DNA of 27,181 nucleotides from DATEHG01 sp035279705 (GTDB lineage: Bacteria > Gemmatimonadota > Gemmatimonadetes > Gemmatimonadales > GWC2-71-9). Every line of letters starts with the position of its first letter. Position 1 is the first letter of the stretch. Under the pieces are notes generated by a model that saw only the letters and a list, made by a program, of their open reading frames with translations, had not been told where the DNA came from and did no database searches. The DNA lies in the NCBI GenBank assembly GCA_035279705.1, contig DATEHG010000065.1, forward strand, positions 1 through 27,181. The letters run 5' to 3'. A program made the translations under genes and the position numbers. Shown here one piece after another: positions 20,965 through 27,181 of the stretch.

Positions 20965-23925
20965 ATGCTGATACTGACCTTCCTTGCCGCATCCCTCGCC
21001 GGCGCCACGCCCGCCGACTCGACCCCACCCAGGCCCATCACCCAGTGGATCCACACCACCTGGACCACCAGGGAGGGCGCGCCCATCAATATCCGTTCAA
21101 TGGCGCAGACGCCAGACGGATATCTGTGGCTGGGGACAGTCTCGGGTCTCGTGAGGTTCGATGGGGTGCGGTTTGTCACCGTAAGTGACACTACCATCGC
21201 CCATGGGGCCAAGCGCCTGCTGGCCAGCTCGGATGGCAGTCTGTGGGTCGTCTGGGCTGGTGGTGATGTGACCCGGATGGGAGCGGGCCACGCCGAACAC
21301 TTCGGTCCGGAGACGGGGTTACCGAGCATCAACGAGCTCACCGAGTCAAAGACCGGTGTGCTGATCGCCGGGACCGTCAACGGGATCTACCGGTTCACCG
21401 GGGGGAAGTGGACCAACGTAAGCCGGGACTGGGGCTATCAGGGTCAGCAGGCGGCCGAAGTCTGGTTCGATCGTGACGCTGGCCTGTGGACCATCGAGGG
21501 ACGGCGGGTTTCCTACCGGCCAGCCGCGGGCCCGAGCTTTCTGGACGCAGGCGAACTGCGGACCGGCTCCGGACCAACCGACTTTGCCGAGGCTTCCGAT
21601 GGCACCATCTGGCTCGCGGAGCTTGGCCGATCGGTCCATACCATGGCCCGGCCGGGCGAGCATCCCCCATTCAGCGAGGTACAGGTTGGCAGCAACATCA
21701 CCCTCGTAGACCGGAAGGGAAGTCTCTGGATCGGGACGGCGGGTGATGGGCTCCGACGGGTGCCGGACCCGGCCCGGATCCGGGGGCGTTCGATCGGGCA
21801 GTTCGGCCCGGAAGCGGAGCAATTCACTGAGAGCAATGGGCTGCTGACCGACGTGATTGACGTGATGCTGGAAGACCGCGAGGGCAACATCTGGGTCGCA
21901 TCCACGCGGGGCCTGGAGCGCTTTCGGGAGGGCGCATTCCTCCCGAACCCTATCCCGAATGGCGTCCGAGGGAGGATCGTCTATGCCGCGCGCGACACCT
22001 CCCTCTGGGTCGCGACGTTCAACCGCCTCGGTTTCTACCGTACTGGCCCCGGCAATCCATCGACAGTCTCAACGACCTGGTTCCCGGTCAACTGGGCCGA
22101 GGACAGCTCCGGCAACATCTGGAGCGTTGATCGGTACAGAATCGCGAGACTCGATGGCAAAGCCTTCGCAATCCTGCCCTCGCCCCGGCCGCGGCCCGAG
22201 CAGCTCCAGGACATCGCGGTTGACCCGTCGGGAAATGTCTGGCTGTATGACGGCAAAATGGGACTGGTGCGATTGGCGCACGACAGCCTGATCCAGGTGA
22301 GCCCTCCCGATGTTCCAACAGTGCCGCTCGGAAAGTTGTTTGTAGACCGGGTTGGAAGAATCTGGGTGGCCGAGTACCACCAGGTGTTGCTGGACGACCA
22401 TGGGCGGCTGAGGCGGTTCGCCAAGGACAATGGTTTTCAGGACTGGGTGCAGACCTTCCACGAGGATCGCGACGGGACGATCTGGACCGTCGGGCCGCGA
22501 GGCATCAGCCGATTCGAGAATGGCCGTCTCCGCACCATGCCGGCGCGTCAGGCCCTCCCCGGTCTGGGCGTCTTCGCGATGGCCGTGGATGATGAAGGCG
22601 CGTGGTGGGTCCTGAACCGGACCAGCGTCCTCCGCCTCCCACCGGGGGAGGTCCAGCGCGCCTGGGCAGACTCGAATTACCAGATGCAGTATCGGAGCTT
22701 CGACCAGCTGGATGGCATCCCGGGCACATTTCCCCAGACCATGCTGGGGCCGTGGATGACTCGAACAGCCGACGGACGCATCTGGGTTGCATCCGACAGC
22801 GGTGTCGCCAGCGTCGATCCACGGCACCTGCCCGCGCAGGCGGCCCCACCGGTATTGATCGAAGCGCTTCGAGTCGATGGCCGGGAGCGACCCGCCGGCG
22901 GTGACCAGGTCCTTCCACCCAGGCCGGCCAATCTCGAGATCGACTATACCGCGATGACGCTCTCGATTCCCGAACGGGCTCGGTTTCGATATCGGCTGGA
23001 CGGAGAAGATGCCGGCTGGCAGGAGGTGGGAACTCGGCGCAAGGCCTACTACACCGGCCTCGGCCCGGGAGTCCACACGTTTCGGGTGAGTGACGCCAAC
23101 GGCAACGGCCTCTGGAACCCGGACGAAGCCGTCCTGGTGTTCCGGATTCTTCCGGCCTGGTATCAGACTCTCTGGTTCAAGGCCTTGCTGGTCCTGGCGA
23201 TCGGCGGACTCGGCGGCGCGGCGGTGGCGCTGATTCAGCGCTCCCGTCATCATCGCGCCCAGGAGGCGCTCGCGGCGAAGTACGAGGCCACCCTGGCCGA
23301 GCGGTCCCGTATTGCCCAGGATCTGCATGACACCTTGTTGCAGGGATTTGCCGGAGTGAGCATGCAGCTCAAGGCCGCCGAGCGCGCGCTGCCGGATCAG
23401 CCGGATGTCGCGGCCGAGACGCTGGTGCAGGTGCAGCAGCTCACCCGGGAGACGCTGCGCGAGGCCCGCCAGCGGGTACTGGATCTGCACGAGCCGGACC
23501 TGGGAGACCAGGACGTGGCCAGCGCCCTGGACACCAGCGGGCGGGCTCTGATCGGCACGACGGGGATCGTCTTCGCGCTGACCACCCGGGGCGACCGCCG
23601 CCGGCTGCCCCGCGAGGTGGAGATGGCCGCGATCCGGATCGGCCGGGAGGCGATCGCCAATGCGGTGAAGCACGCCGAGGCGCGCCGCATCGAAGTCATC
23701 GTGGGGTTCGAGCCGGGGGCGCTGCACCTCGAGGTGCGCGACGACGGGCGCGGCTTTACACCGGAGCAGGGGGAGCGCGCCCGCAGCGAGGGCCACCTCG
23801 GCCTGACCGGGATGCGGGACCGCGCGGCGCGCTGCGGCGGCAGCTGCGAGGTGCGGCCGGGGCCCTACGGAGGCACCGAAGTGGCCGTCCAGCTCCCCCT
23901 GATGGAAGCCGACGGCGACGGGTGA
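20965..23925 (+). CDS. Propeller-type sensor histidine kinase (Reg_prop, Y_Y_Y, HisKA_3), second copy
   Basis: The 986-residue protein has the same layout as the gene before it: signal-like N-terminus (MLILTFLAASLAGATPADS), propeller repeats to about residue 650, a Y_Y_Y domain with FRYRLDGEDAGWQEVG, a membrane helix (about 738-760), and a HisKA_3/HATPase core with H788 in AQDLHDTLLQG, EAIANAVKHAEA, DDGRGF and GHLGLTGMRDRA. The kinase half is nearly identical to the first copy, including a 62-base perfect match (23614-23675 against 20641-20702), while the sensor half differs much more. It begins 12 bases after the previous stop, with GGGAG upstream, so both kinases are co-transcribed. They probably feed the same regulator from different signals. 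Confidence 0.92.
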   Translation: MLILTFLAASLAGATPADSTPPRPITQWIHTTWTTREGAPINIRSMAQTPDGYLWLGTVSGLVRFDGVRFVTVSDTTIAHGAKRLLASSDGSLWVVWAGGDVTRMGAGHAEHFGPETGLPSINELTESKTGVLIAGTVNGIYRFTGGKWTNVSRDWGYQGQQAAEVWFDRDAGLWTIEGRRVSYRPAAGPSFLDAGELRTGSGPTDFAEASDGTIWLAELGRSVHTMARPGEHPPFSEVQVGSNITLVDRKGSLWIGTAGDGLRRVPDPARIRGRSIGQFGPEAEQFTESNGLLTDVIDVMLEDREGNIWVASTRGLERFREGAFLPNPIPNGVRGRIVYAARDTSLWVATFNRLGFYRTGPGNPSTVSTTWFPVNWAEDSSGNIWSVDRYRIARLDGKAFAILPSPRPRPEQLQDIAVDPSGNVWLYDGKMGLVRLAHDSLIQVSPPDVPTVPLGKLFVDRVGRIWVAEYHQVLLDDHGRLRRFAKDNGFQDWVQTFHEDRDGTIWTVGPRGISRFENGRLRTMPARQALPGLGVFAMAVDDEGAWWVLNRTSVLRLPPGEVQRAWADSNYQMQYRSFDQLDGIPGTFPQTMLGPWMTRTADGRIWVASDSGVASVDPRHLPAQAAPPVLIEALRVDGRERPAGGDQVLPPRPANLEIDYTAMTLSIPERARFRYRLDGEDAGWQEVGTRRKAYYTGLGPGVHTFRVSDANGNGLWNPDEAVLVFRILPAWYQTLWFKALLVLAIGGLGGAAVALIQRSRHHRAQEALAAKYEATLAERSRIAQDLHDTLLQGFAGVSMQLKAAERALPDQPDVAAETLVQVQQLTRETLREARQRVLDLHEPDLGDQDVASALDTSGRALIGTTGIVFALTTRGDRRRLPREVEMAAIRIGREAIANAVKHAEARRIEVIVGFEPGALHLEVRDDGRGFTPEQGERARSEGHLGLTGMRDRAARCGGSCEVRPGPYGGTEVAVQLPLMEADGDG

Positions 23926-24013
23926 GCGCCCGGCCGCGCAGGGCCTCCGGTATTGGGGCGTTCGAGGCGAAATACACCGAACGGTTTATTGCCCCCGCCG
24001 CGCCCACGTTTCA

Positions 24014-24682
24014 ATGTTCCGCATGACTTCTCCGCCACGCACTCCCGGTTCCGATGCCGGCTCGGCGATCCGGGTCATGACCGTCGACGATCATCCCATC
24101 TTTCGCCGCGGCCTGGCCACTCTGCTCGGGACCTATCCGGACTTCCAGCTGGTCGCGGAGGCCGCCAACGGTCGCGAGGCCATCGAGCAGTTCCGGCTGC
24201 ACCGGCCCGATGTCACGCTCATGGACCTCAGCATGCCGGTCATGGGTGGGGTCGAAGCGATCACCGCCATCGTGGCCGAGTTTCCCGAGGCCCGGGTGAT
24301 CGCCCTGACCTCGTGGGAAGGGGACGCGGACATTCACCGCGCCCTGGAAGCAGGTGCCCGCGGCTATCTCCTCAAGGACGTAGCCAGTGAACTGGTCGCC
24401 GGGGCGATTCGCCAGGTCCATCGGGGTGTCCGGGTCATCCCGAGTGAGGTTGCCCGGCGCCTGGCGGAGTTCACCCCCCGTATCGAATTGACCGAGCGGG
24501 AGCATGAGGTCCTCACCTACATGGCGCGCGGGCTCAGCAACAAGGAGATCGCGGCCGTCCTCGGCCGCGCCGAGCCCACCATCAAGGTTCACGTCCTCCA
24601 CATCCTGCAGAAGCTCGCCGTCTCGGATCGCACCGAGGCCGTCACGGTGGCACTCCAGCGCGGCATCATCCACCTGCAGTAG
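24014..24682 (+). CDS. NarL-family response regulator (receiver plus LuxR-type HTH)
   Basis: The 222-residue protein has a receiver domain (about 19-140) with D25/D26 in TVDDHP, phospho-acceptor D71 in TLMDLSMP, a Thr in ALTSWEG and Lys in YLLKDV. A LuxR/NarL DNA-binding domain follows (about 155-218), with ELTEREHEVLTYMARGLSNK and AEPTIKVHVLHILQKL. It lies 88 bases after the two HisKA_3 kinases in the same direction. HisKA_3 kinases normally pair with NarL-type regulators, so this is the expected partner of one or both. The start could be ATG 24014 or ATG 24023 (MTSPPRTPG); neither has a strong ribosome site. It contains all residues needed for phosphorylation. Its target promoters are not known. 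Confidence 0.93.
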   Translation: MFRMTSPPRTPGSDAGSAIRVMTVDDHPIFRRGLATLLGTYPDFQLVAEAANGREAIEQFRLHRPDVTLMDLSMPVMGGVEAITAIVAEFPEARVIALTSWEGDADIHRALEAGARGYLLKDVASELVAGAIRQVHRGVRVIPSEVARRLAEFTPRIELTEREHEVLTYMARGLSNKEIAAVLGRAEPTIKVHVLHILQKLAVSDRTEAVTVALQRGIIHLQ

Positions 24683-24724
24683 TTGCCGCCTGCACCCCAC
24701 CCCGTCGCACACCTCGCATAGTCC

Positions 24725-24742
24725 ATCCGGTGTAGTCCGGAT
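24725..24742 (+). promoter_or_regulatory. Inverted repeat upstream of the FixJ-like regulator
   Basis: ATCCGG-TGTAGT-CCGGAT is a perfect 6-bp inverted repeat, 102 bases before the regulator start. It contains GGTGTAGTC, a 9-base string also present in the MBL-hydrolase element. It could be an autoregulatory site; evidence is weak. Confidence 0.35.
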
Positions 24743-24844
24743 TGCGCCACGTGGTCGATTCGAGAATTCGGCCCGGAGCGTAGTGTGTTGGCGTGGCCCC
24801 CGATGACCGGGTGTCCACGTGACCATGAGGTGAGGGAGCCGACC

Positions 24845-25582
24845 ATGCCAAACACCACTCCGACTGTCTACATCGTGGAAGATGACATCACCGTGCGCGG
24901 GTCACTCGAGGCCCTGATCCGCTCGGCCGGCTGGCGGCCGGAGACCGCGGCCTCGGCCGAGGACCTGCTTGCCCGCCCGGGCGTCCCGGGGCCGAGCTGC
25001 CTGCTGCTGGATGTCACCCAGCCGGATCACGAGACCCTCGCAGTGCAGCGGCGCCTCGCGGCGGCCCGGAGCGAGATGCCGATCATCATGATTTCGGGGC
25101 AGGGCGACGTGCCGATGACGGTCCGGGCCATTAAGGCGGGTGCGGTCGAGTTCCTGGTGAAGCCGCTGGCCGACGAGGTCGTGCTGGGTGCGGTTCGCGA
25201 GGCCGTGGAGCAGAGCGGGGCCGTGCTCCTTCGCGAGGCGGAACTGCGTGAGCTCCGGGTGCGGTATGCCACACTGAGCCGCCGCGAGCGGGAGGTCATG
25301 GCCTTGGTCGTCGCCGGGCTGCTGAATAAGCAGGTGGGTGGCCGGCTGGGCATCAGCGAGATCACGGTCAAGGCCCACCGGGGCAGGGTCATGGTCAAGA
25401 TGGGCGCGGACTCGCTGGCCAGGCTGGTGACCATCGCGCTGCGGCTCCATCTCCCATCCGTACCGGAGATCGGAAGGCCGACAGCCGGTGCTCACTCGTT
25501 CGGGCCCAGAATGTCCGGGGCGAGTGCTGCCGCGTCGCAAGCATGGAAGAACCAGGGGGGCTACCTCCAGGCCGCCGTCTGA
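24845..25582 (+). CDS. FixJ/StyR-like response regulator without adjacent kinase
   Basis: The 245-residue protein has a receiver (about 6-122) with D13/D14 in YIVEDD, phospho-acceptor D56 in LLLDV, Ser in MISGQGD and K106 in LVKPL, followed by a LuxR-type HTH (about 140-200) with LSRREREVMALVVAGLLNKQ and ISEITVKAHRGRVMVKM. These features are typical of the FixJ/TodT/StyR group. A 45-residue C-terminal tail rich in Ala, Ser and Gly is unusual. QPD replaces the common MPG after the phosphorylation site. The ATG at 24845 has GGGAG seven bases upstream. No histidine kinase lies beside it. An alpha/beta hydrolase gene follows by 45 bases and is probably co-transcribed. Regulators of this group bind ACC-N2-GGT palindromes, like the one seen upstream of the MBL hydrolase gene. 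Confidence 0.9.
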   Translation: MPNTTPTVYIVEDDITVRGSLEALIRSAGWRPETAASAEDLLARPGVPGPSCLLLDVTQPDHETLAVQRRLAAARSEMPIIMISGQGDVPMTVRAIKAGAVEFLVKPLADEVVLGAVREAVEQSGAVLLREAELRELRVRYATLSRREREVMALVVAGLLNKQVGGRLGISEITVKAHRGRVMVKMGADSLARLVTIALRLHLPSVPEIGRPTAGAHSFGPRMSGASAAASQAWKNQGGYLQAAV

Positions 25583-25627
25583 TGCAGACTGGATTTCATT
25601 GCTGCGGCTTCGGCGAGGACGACCAGC

Positions 25628-26497
25628 ATGACTGACATCACACCCGCGACTGCGGCGGCGGGCGCCATCACCGCACCGACCCGATTCATCAAGACGGCGC
25701 TGGAGACCTATGCCTATCGCCGGTTCGGAGGTGGTAGCGCCCCCCCGCTCCTCTTTCTGCAGCACTTCACCGGGACCATGGACAACTGGGATCCCGCCGT
25801 CACCGACCCGCTGGCCCGCGGCCGCGAGATCATCCTGTTCGAGAGCGCGGGGATTGGACGCTCGACCGGGGAGGTGCCGACTACCGTCGGGGGCATGGCG
25901 GCCCATGCGCTCGCCTTTGCCGGGGCGCTCGGCCTGACGCAGGTGGACGTCCTCGGCTTCTCGCTCGGTGGCATGGTGGCACAGCAGATGGCGCTCGACC
26001 ACCCCGCCCTGATCCGCCGGATGCTGCTGGTCGGCACGGCTCCCGAGGGCGGGGAGGACATCATGCACCTGGAAAAGCCGGAACTGCGAAAGATCCTGGA
26101 GGATCCGGCGCTTTCCGGTCCAGAGCGGTTGGTGAAGCTGTTCTTCACTCCCAGCGAGCGGAGCCAGGCGGCGGGGCAGGCATTCGTGGCGCGGATCGGC
26201 GCCCGCACCGCGGACCGTGAGCCCGTGTCGGGGCCGAAGGTGGCGCAGGCCCAGGTGGCGGCGTTCCGCGCCTGGGAGCGGGTGGAGGGGGAGCGGTTCG
26301 CGAAGCTGCGCCGGATCACCCATCCCTGCCTGGTGGTGAACGGCGTGTTCGACCAGATGATTCCGGTCCGCAACTCCTATTTCCTCTTCGAGCACCTGCC
26401 GGGCGCGACCCTTCTCACCTATCCGGACGCCGGCCACGGCTCGCTGTTCCAGTACCACGAGTCGTTCGTGCGCCAGGCGCAGATGCTGCTCGAGTAG
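25628..26497 (+). CDS. Alpha/beta-fold hydrolase
   Basis: The 289-residue protein has the classic alpha/beta hydrolase order: oxyanion region LQHFTGTMDNWDP (about 44-56), nucleophile elbow GFSLGG with Ser112, acid Asp242 in VNGVFDQMIPV and base His270 in DAGHGSLFQ. A cap region lies at about 140-220. There is no signal peptide, so it is cytoplasmic, unlike the two epoxide hydrolases. The Ser nucleophile rules out the epoxide hydrolase reaction and suggests ester, lactone or C-C bond cleavage, or haloperoxidase-like chemistry; the substrate cannot be given. AGGA precedes the ATG. It follows the FixJ-like regulator closely, and this pair may be a local regulon. Confidence 0.9.
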   Translation: MTDITPATAAAGAITAPTRFIKTALETYAYRRFGGGSAPPLLFLQHFTGTMDNWDPAVTDPLARGREIILFESAGIGRSTGEVPTTVGGMAAHALAFAGALGLTQVDVLGFSLGGMVAQQMALDHPALIRRMLLVGTAPEGGEDIMHLEKPELRKILEDPALSGPERLVKLFFTPSERSQAAGQAFVARIGARTADREPVSGPKVAQAQVAAFRAWERVEGERFAKLRRITHPCLVVNGVFDQMIPVRNSYFLFEHLPGATLLTYPDAGHGSLFQYHESFVRQAQMLLE

Positions 26498-26560
26498 CCC
26501 GGGGACGAGGCCACCTGGCCATCCTCGCTCGATTCCATCCTCTCCCCATACCAGGGGCGG

Positions 26561-26589
26561 TTGTCAGTCCCGCGTCCGCGTCGCATACT
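26561..26589 (+). promoter_or_regulatory. Candidate promoter of the STAS-like gene
   Basis: TTGTCA (26561-26566) and CATACT (26584-26589) are separated by exactly 17 bases and match the -35 and -10 consensus at four positions each. The ATG lies 26 bases downstream of the -10 box. The CATACT and downstream bases are also conserved before the gene remnant at 12141. Confidence 0.5.
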
Positions 26590-26615
26590 TGCCCAGTCCT
26601 CATGGCCCGGACCTC

Positions 26616-27014
26616 ATGAGCCTGGTCTACTACACGATCGACGAGCGCTCCCGCCTGCTCACCCTGCACTACGGTGGCGCACCGACCTACCAGGAGTGGA
26701 CCGTGGCCATGGAACGGGCCCTGGTCGACCCCGCTCACCAGCCGGGATTCTCGATCCTGCTAGATCGCACCGGCGGGATCGAGCCTCCTTCCGCCATCGC
26801 GATCACCCGAGTCGCCGATTTCCTGGCCGCGCATCGGGATGCGCTGGGGCCGTGCCGCATGGCCGCGGTGGTCGACGGCGACGTGGCGTATGACCTGGGG
26901 CAGATGCTCGAGCAGCTCAACCGTGATACGTCCGTGACATTCCAGGTGTTCACTGATGATGCCGCCGCGCGGGCCTGGCTCGGCGTGGGGCCGGGCCGGG
27001 AGGGGCGTGATTAA
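26616..27014 (+). CDS. STAS/SpoIIAA-like small protein
   Basis: The 132-residue protein begins MSLVYYTIDERSRLLTLHYG, a two-strand opening followed by a helix (TYQEWTVAMERALVDP) and a strand FSILLDRTGG. It ends with VTFQVFTDDAAARAWLG, a pattern common at the end of STAS/SpoIIAA-like proteins. The order of strands and helices fits that fold; no phosphorylatable Ser in a canonical anti-anti-sigma motif is obvious, so an anti-sigma link is not claimed. No membrane segment is present. The ATG at 26616 is chosen because it is conserved in the remnant at 12141 and lies just after a good promoter; the ribosome site is weak. Its last codons and stop lie inside a 40-base perfect palindrome. Confidence 0.75.
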   Translation: MSLVYYTIDERSRLLTLHYGGAPTYQEWTVAMERALVDPAHQPGFSILLDRTGGIEPPSAIAITRVADFLAAHRDALGPCRMAAVVDGDVAYDLGQMLEQLNRDTSVTFQVFTDDAAARAWLGVGPGREGRD

Positions 27015-27032
27015 TCACGCCCCTCCCGGCCC
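26993..27032. terminator. 40-base perfect palindrome over the 3' end of the STAS-like gene
   Basis: Both 20-base arms pair completely, centred between 27012 and 27013 in GTGATTAATCAC. The outer stem is GC-rich (GGGCCGGGAGGGGC). The TAA stop (27012-27014) sits at the apex, and the coding region supplies the 5' arm. It probably ends transcription; it has no T-run. Confidence 0.7.
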
Positions 27033-27123
27033 CCTGACCAGGCGACGGCGAGCCTGCGTACCTGTAATGCATGCTGGTGGTCGATCAGTTCACCGTCTTC
27101 TCTCACTACAGGATCAAGAGGTC

Positions 27124-27181
27124 ATGAGAGCTATGAGGAGTCCGTTCGTTGGCATCCGCGGAGCCGTTGTGCTCCTGCTCT
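27124..27181 (+). CDS. Start of a gene cut off by the window end
   Basis: From ATG 27124 the frame reads MRAMRSPFVGIRGAVVLLL and continues to the last base. A basic N-terminus followed by a hydrophobic run looks like the start of a signal peptide or membrane anchor. AGAGG lies three bases before the ATG, better placed for the second ATG at 27133. Too short to identify. Confidence 0.45.
   Translation, partial: MRAMRSPFVGIRGAVVLLL

Noticed and set aside
26506..26527. Hairpin after the alpha/beta hydrolase gene (CGAGG...CCTCG with inner CCA/TGG)
   Set aside because: The stem is short and interrupted; it could be a weak terminator but the sequence does not support a firm call.

Overview
The window is a high-GC bacterial chromosome segment of dense genes on both strands with GC-rich third codon positions. 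I see no rRNA, tRNA, CRISPR array, transposase or phage gene. HEAT-repeat protein, propeller-type histidine kinases, secreted epoxide hydrolases and soluble zinc anti-sigma proteins together suggest a soil-type bacterium. Gemmatimonadota is my best guess from gene style, but no marker gene is present to prove it.

Layout. (a) 2-1231: 3' part of a HEAT-repeat protein, then a strong hairpin. (b) 1351-4167, minus strand: a tightly coupled minor-pseudopilin operon (GspH/FimT, PilV-like, PilW-like, PilX-like), each junction overlapping by 4 bases. (c) 4509-6327, minus: a soluble double-PAS chemotaxis transducer and a possible 64-residue protein. (d) 6636-8918, plus: a membrane hybrid histidine kinase, convergent with a small four-helix membrane protein (9020-9499, minus). 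(e) 9722-12009, plus: an ECF sigma factor, two tandem small zinc anti-sigma-like proteins, an AhpD-like CxxC protein and a DUF1348 protein. (f) 12141-12210: a decayed 5' fragment of a gene whose intact relative lies at 26616. (g) 12297-14588, minus: a secreted metallo-beta-lactamase-fold hydrolase, a secreted cupin and a HEFGH metallopeptidase. (h) 14926-17799, plus: two tandem exported epoxide hydrolases. (i) 18001-24682, plus: two tandem paralogous propeller/Y_Y_Y histidine kinases and a NarL-type response regulator. (j) 24845-27014, plus: a FixJ/StyR-like regulator with no adjacent kinase, an alpha/beta hydrolase and a STAS-like protein ending in a 40-base perfect palindrome. The last bases hold the start of another gene.

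How the genes may work together. The right half looks like a signalling and hydrolase island: exported hydrolases beside kinases whose sensor domains face the periplasm, plus two LuxR-type regulators. The secreted MBL hydrolase and the first epoxide hydrolase share a promoter-proximal element (palindromic ACC-N2-GGT core, then ATACCWACGT), which is the best sequence evidence for a common regulon. The FixJ-like regulator is a natural candidate to bind it, because related StyR/TodT regulators bind palindromes with an ACC-N2-GGT core. Separately, the sigma factor, paired ZAS proteins and AhpD-like protein look like a redox-responsive module. These functional links are inferences from sequence and position.
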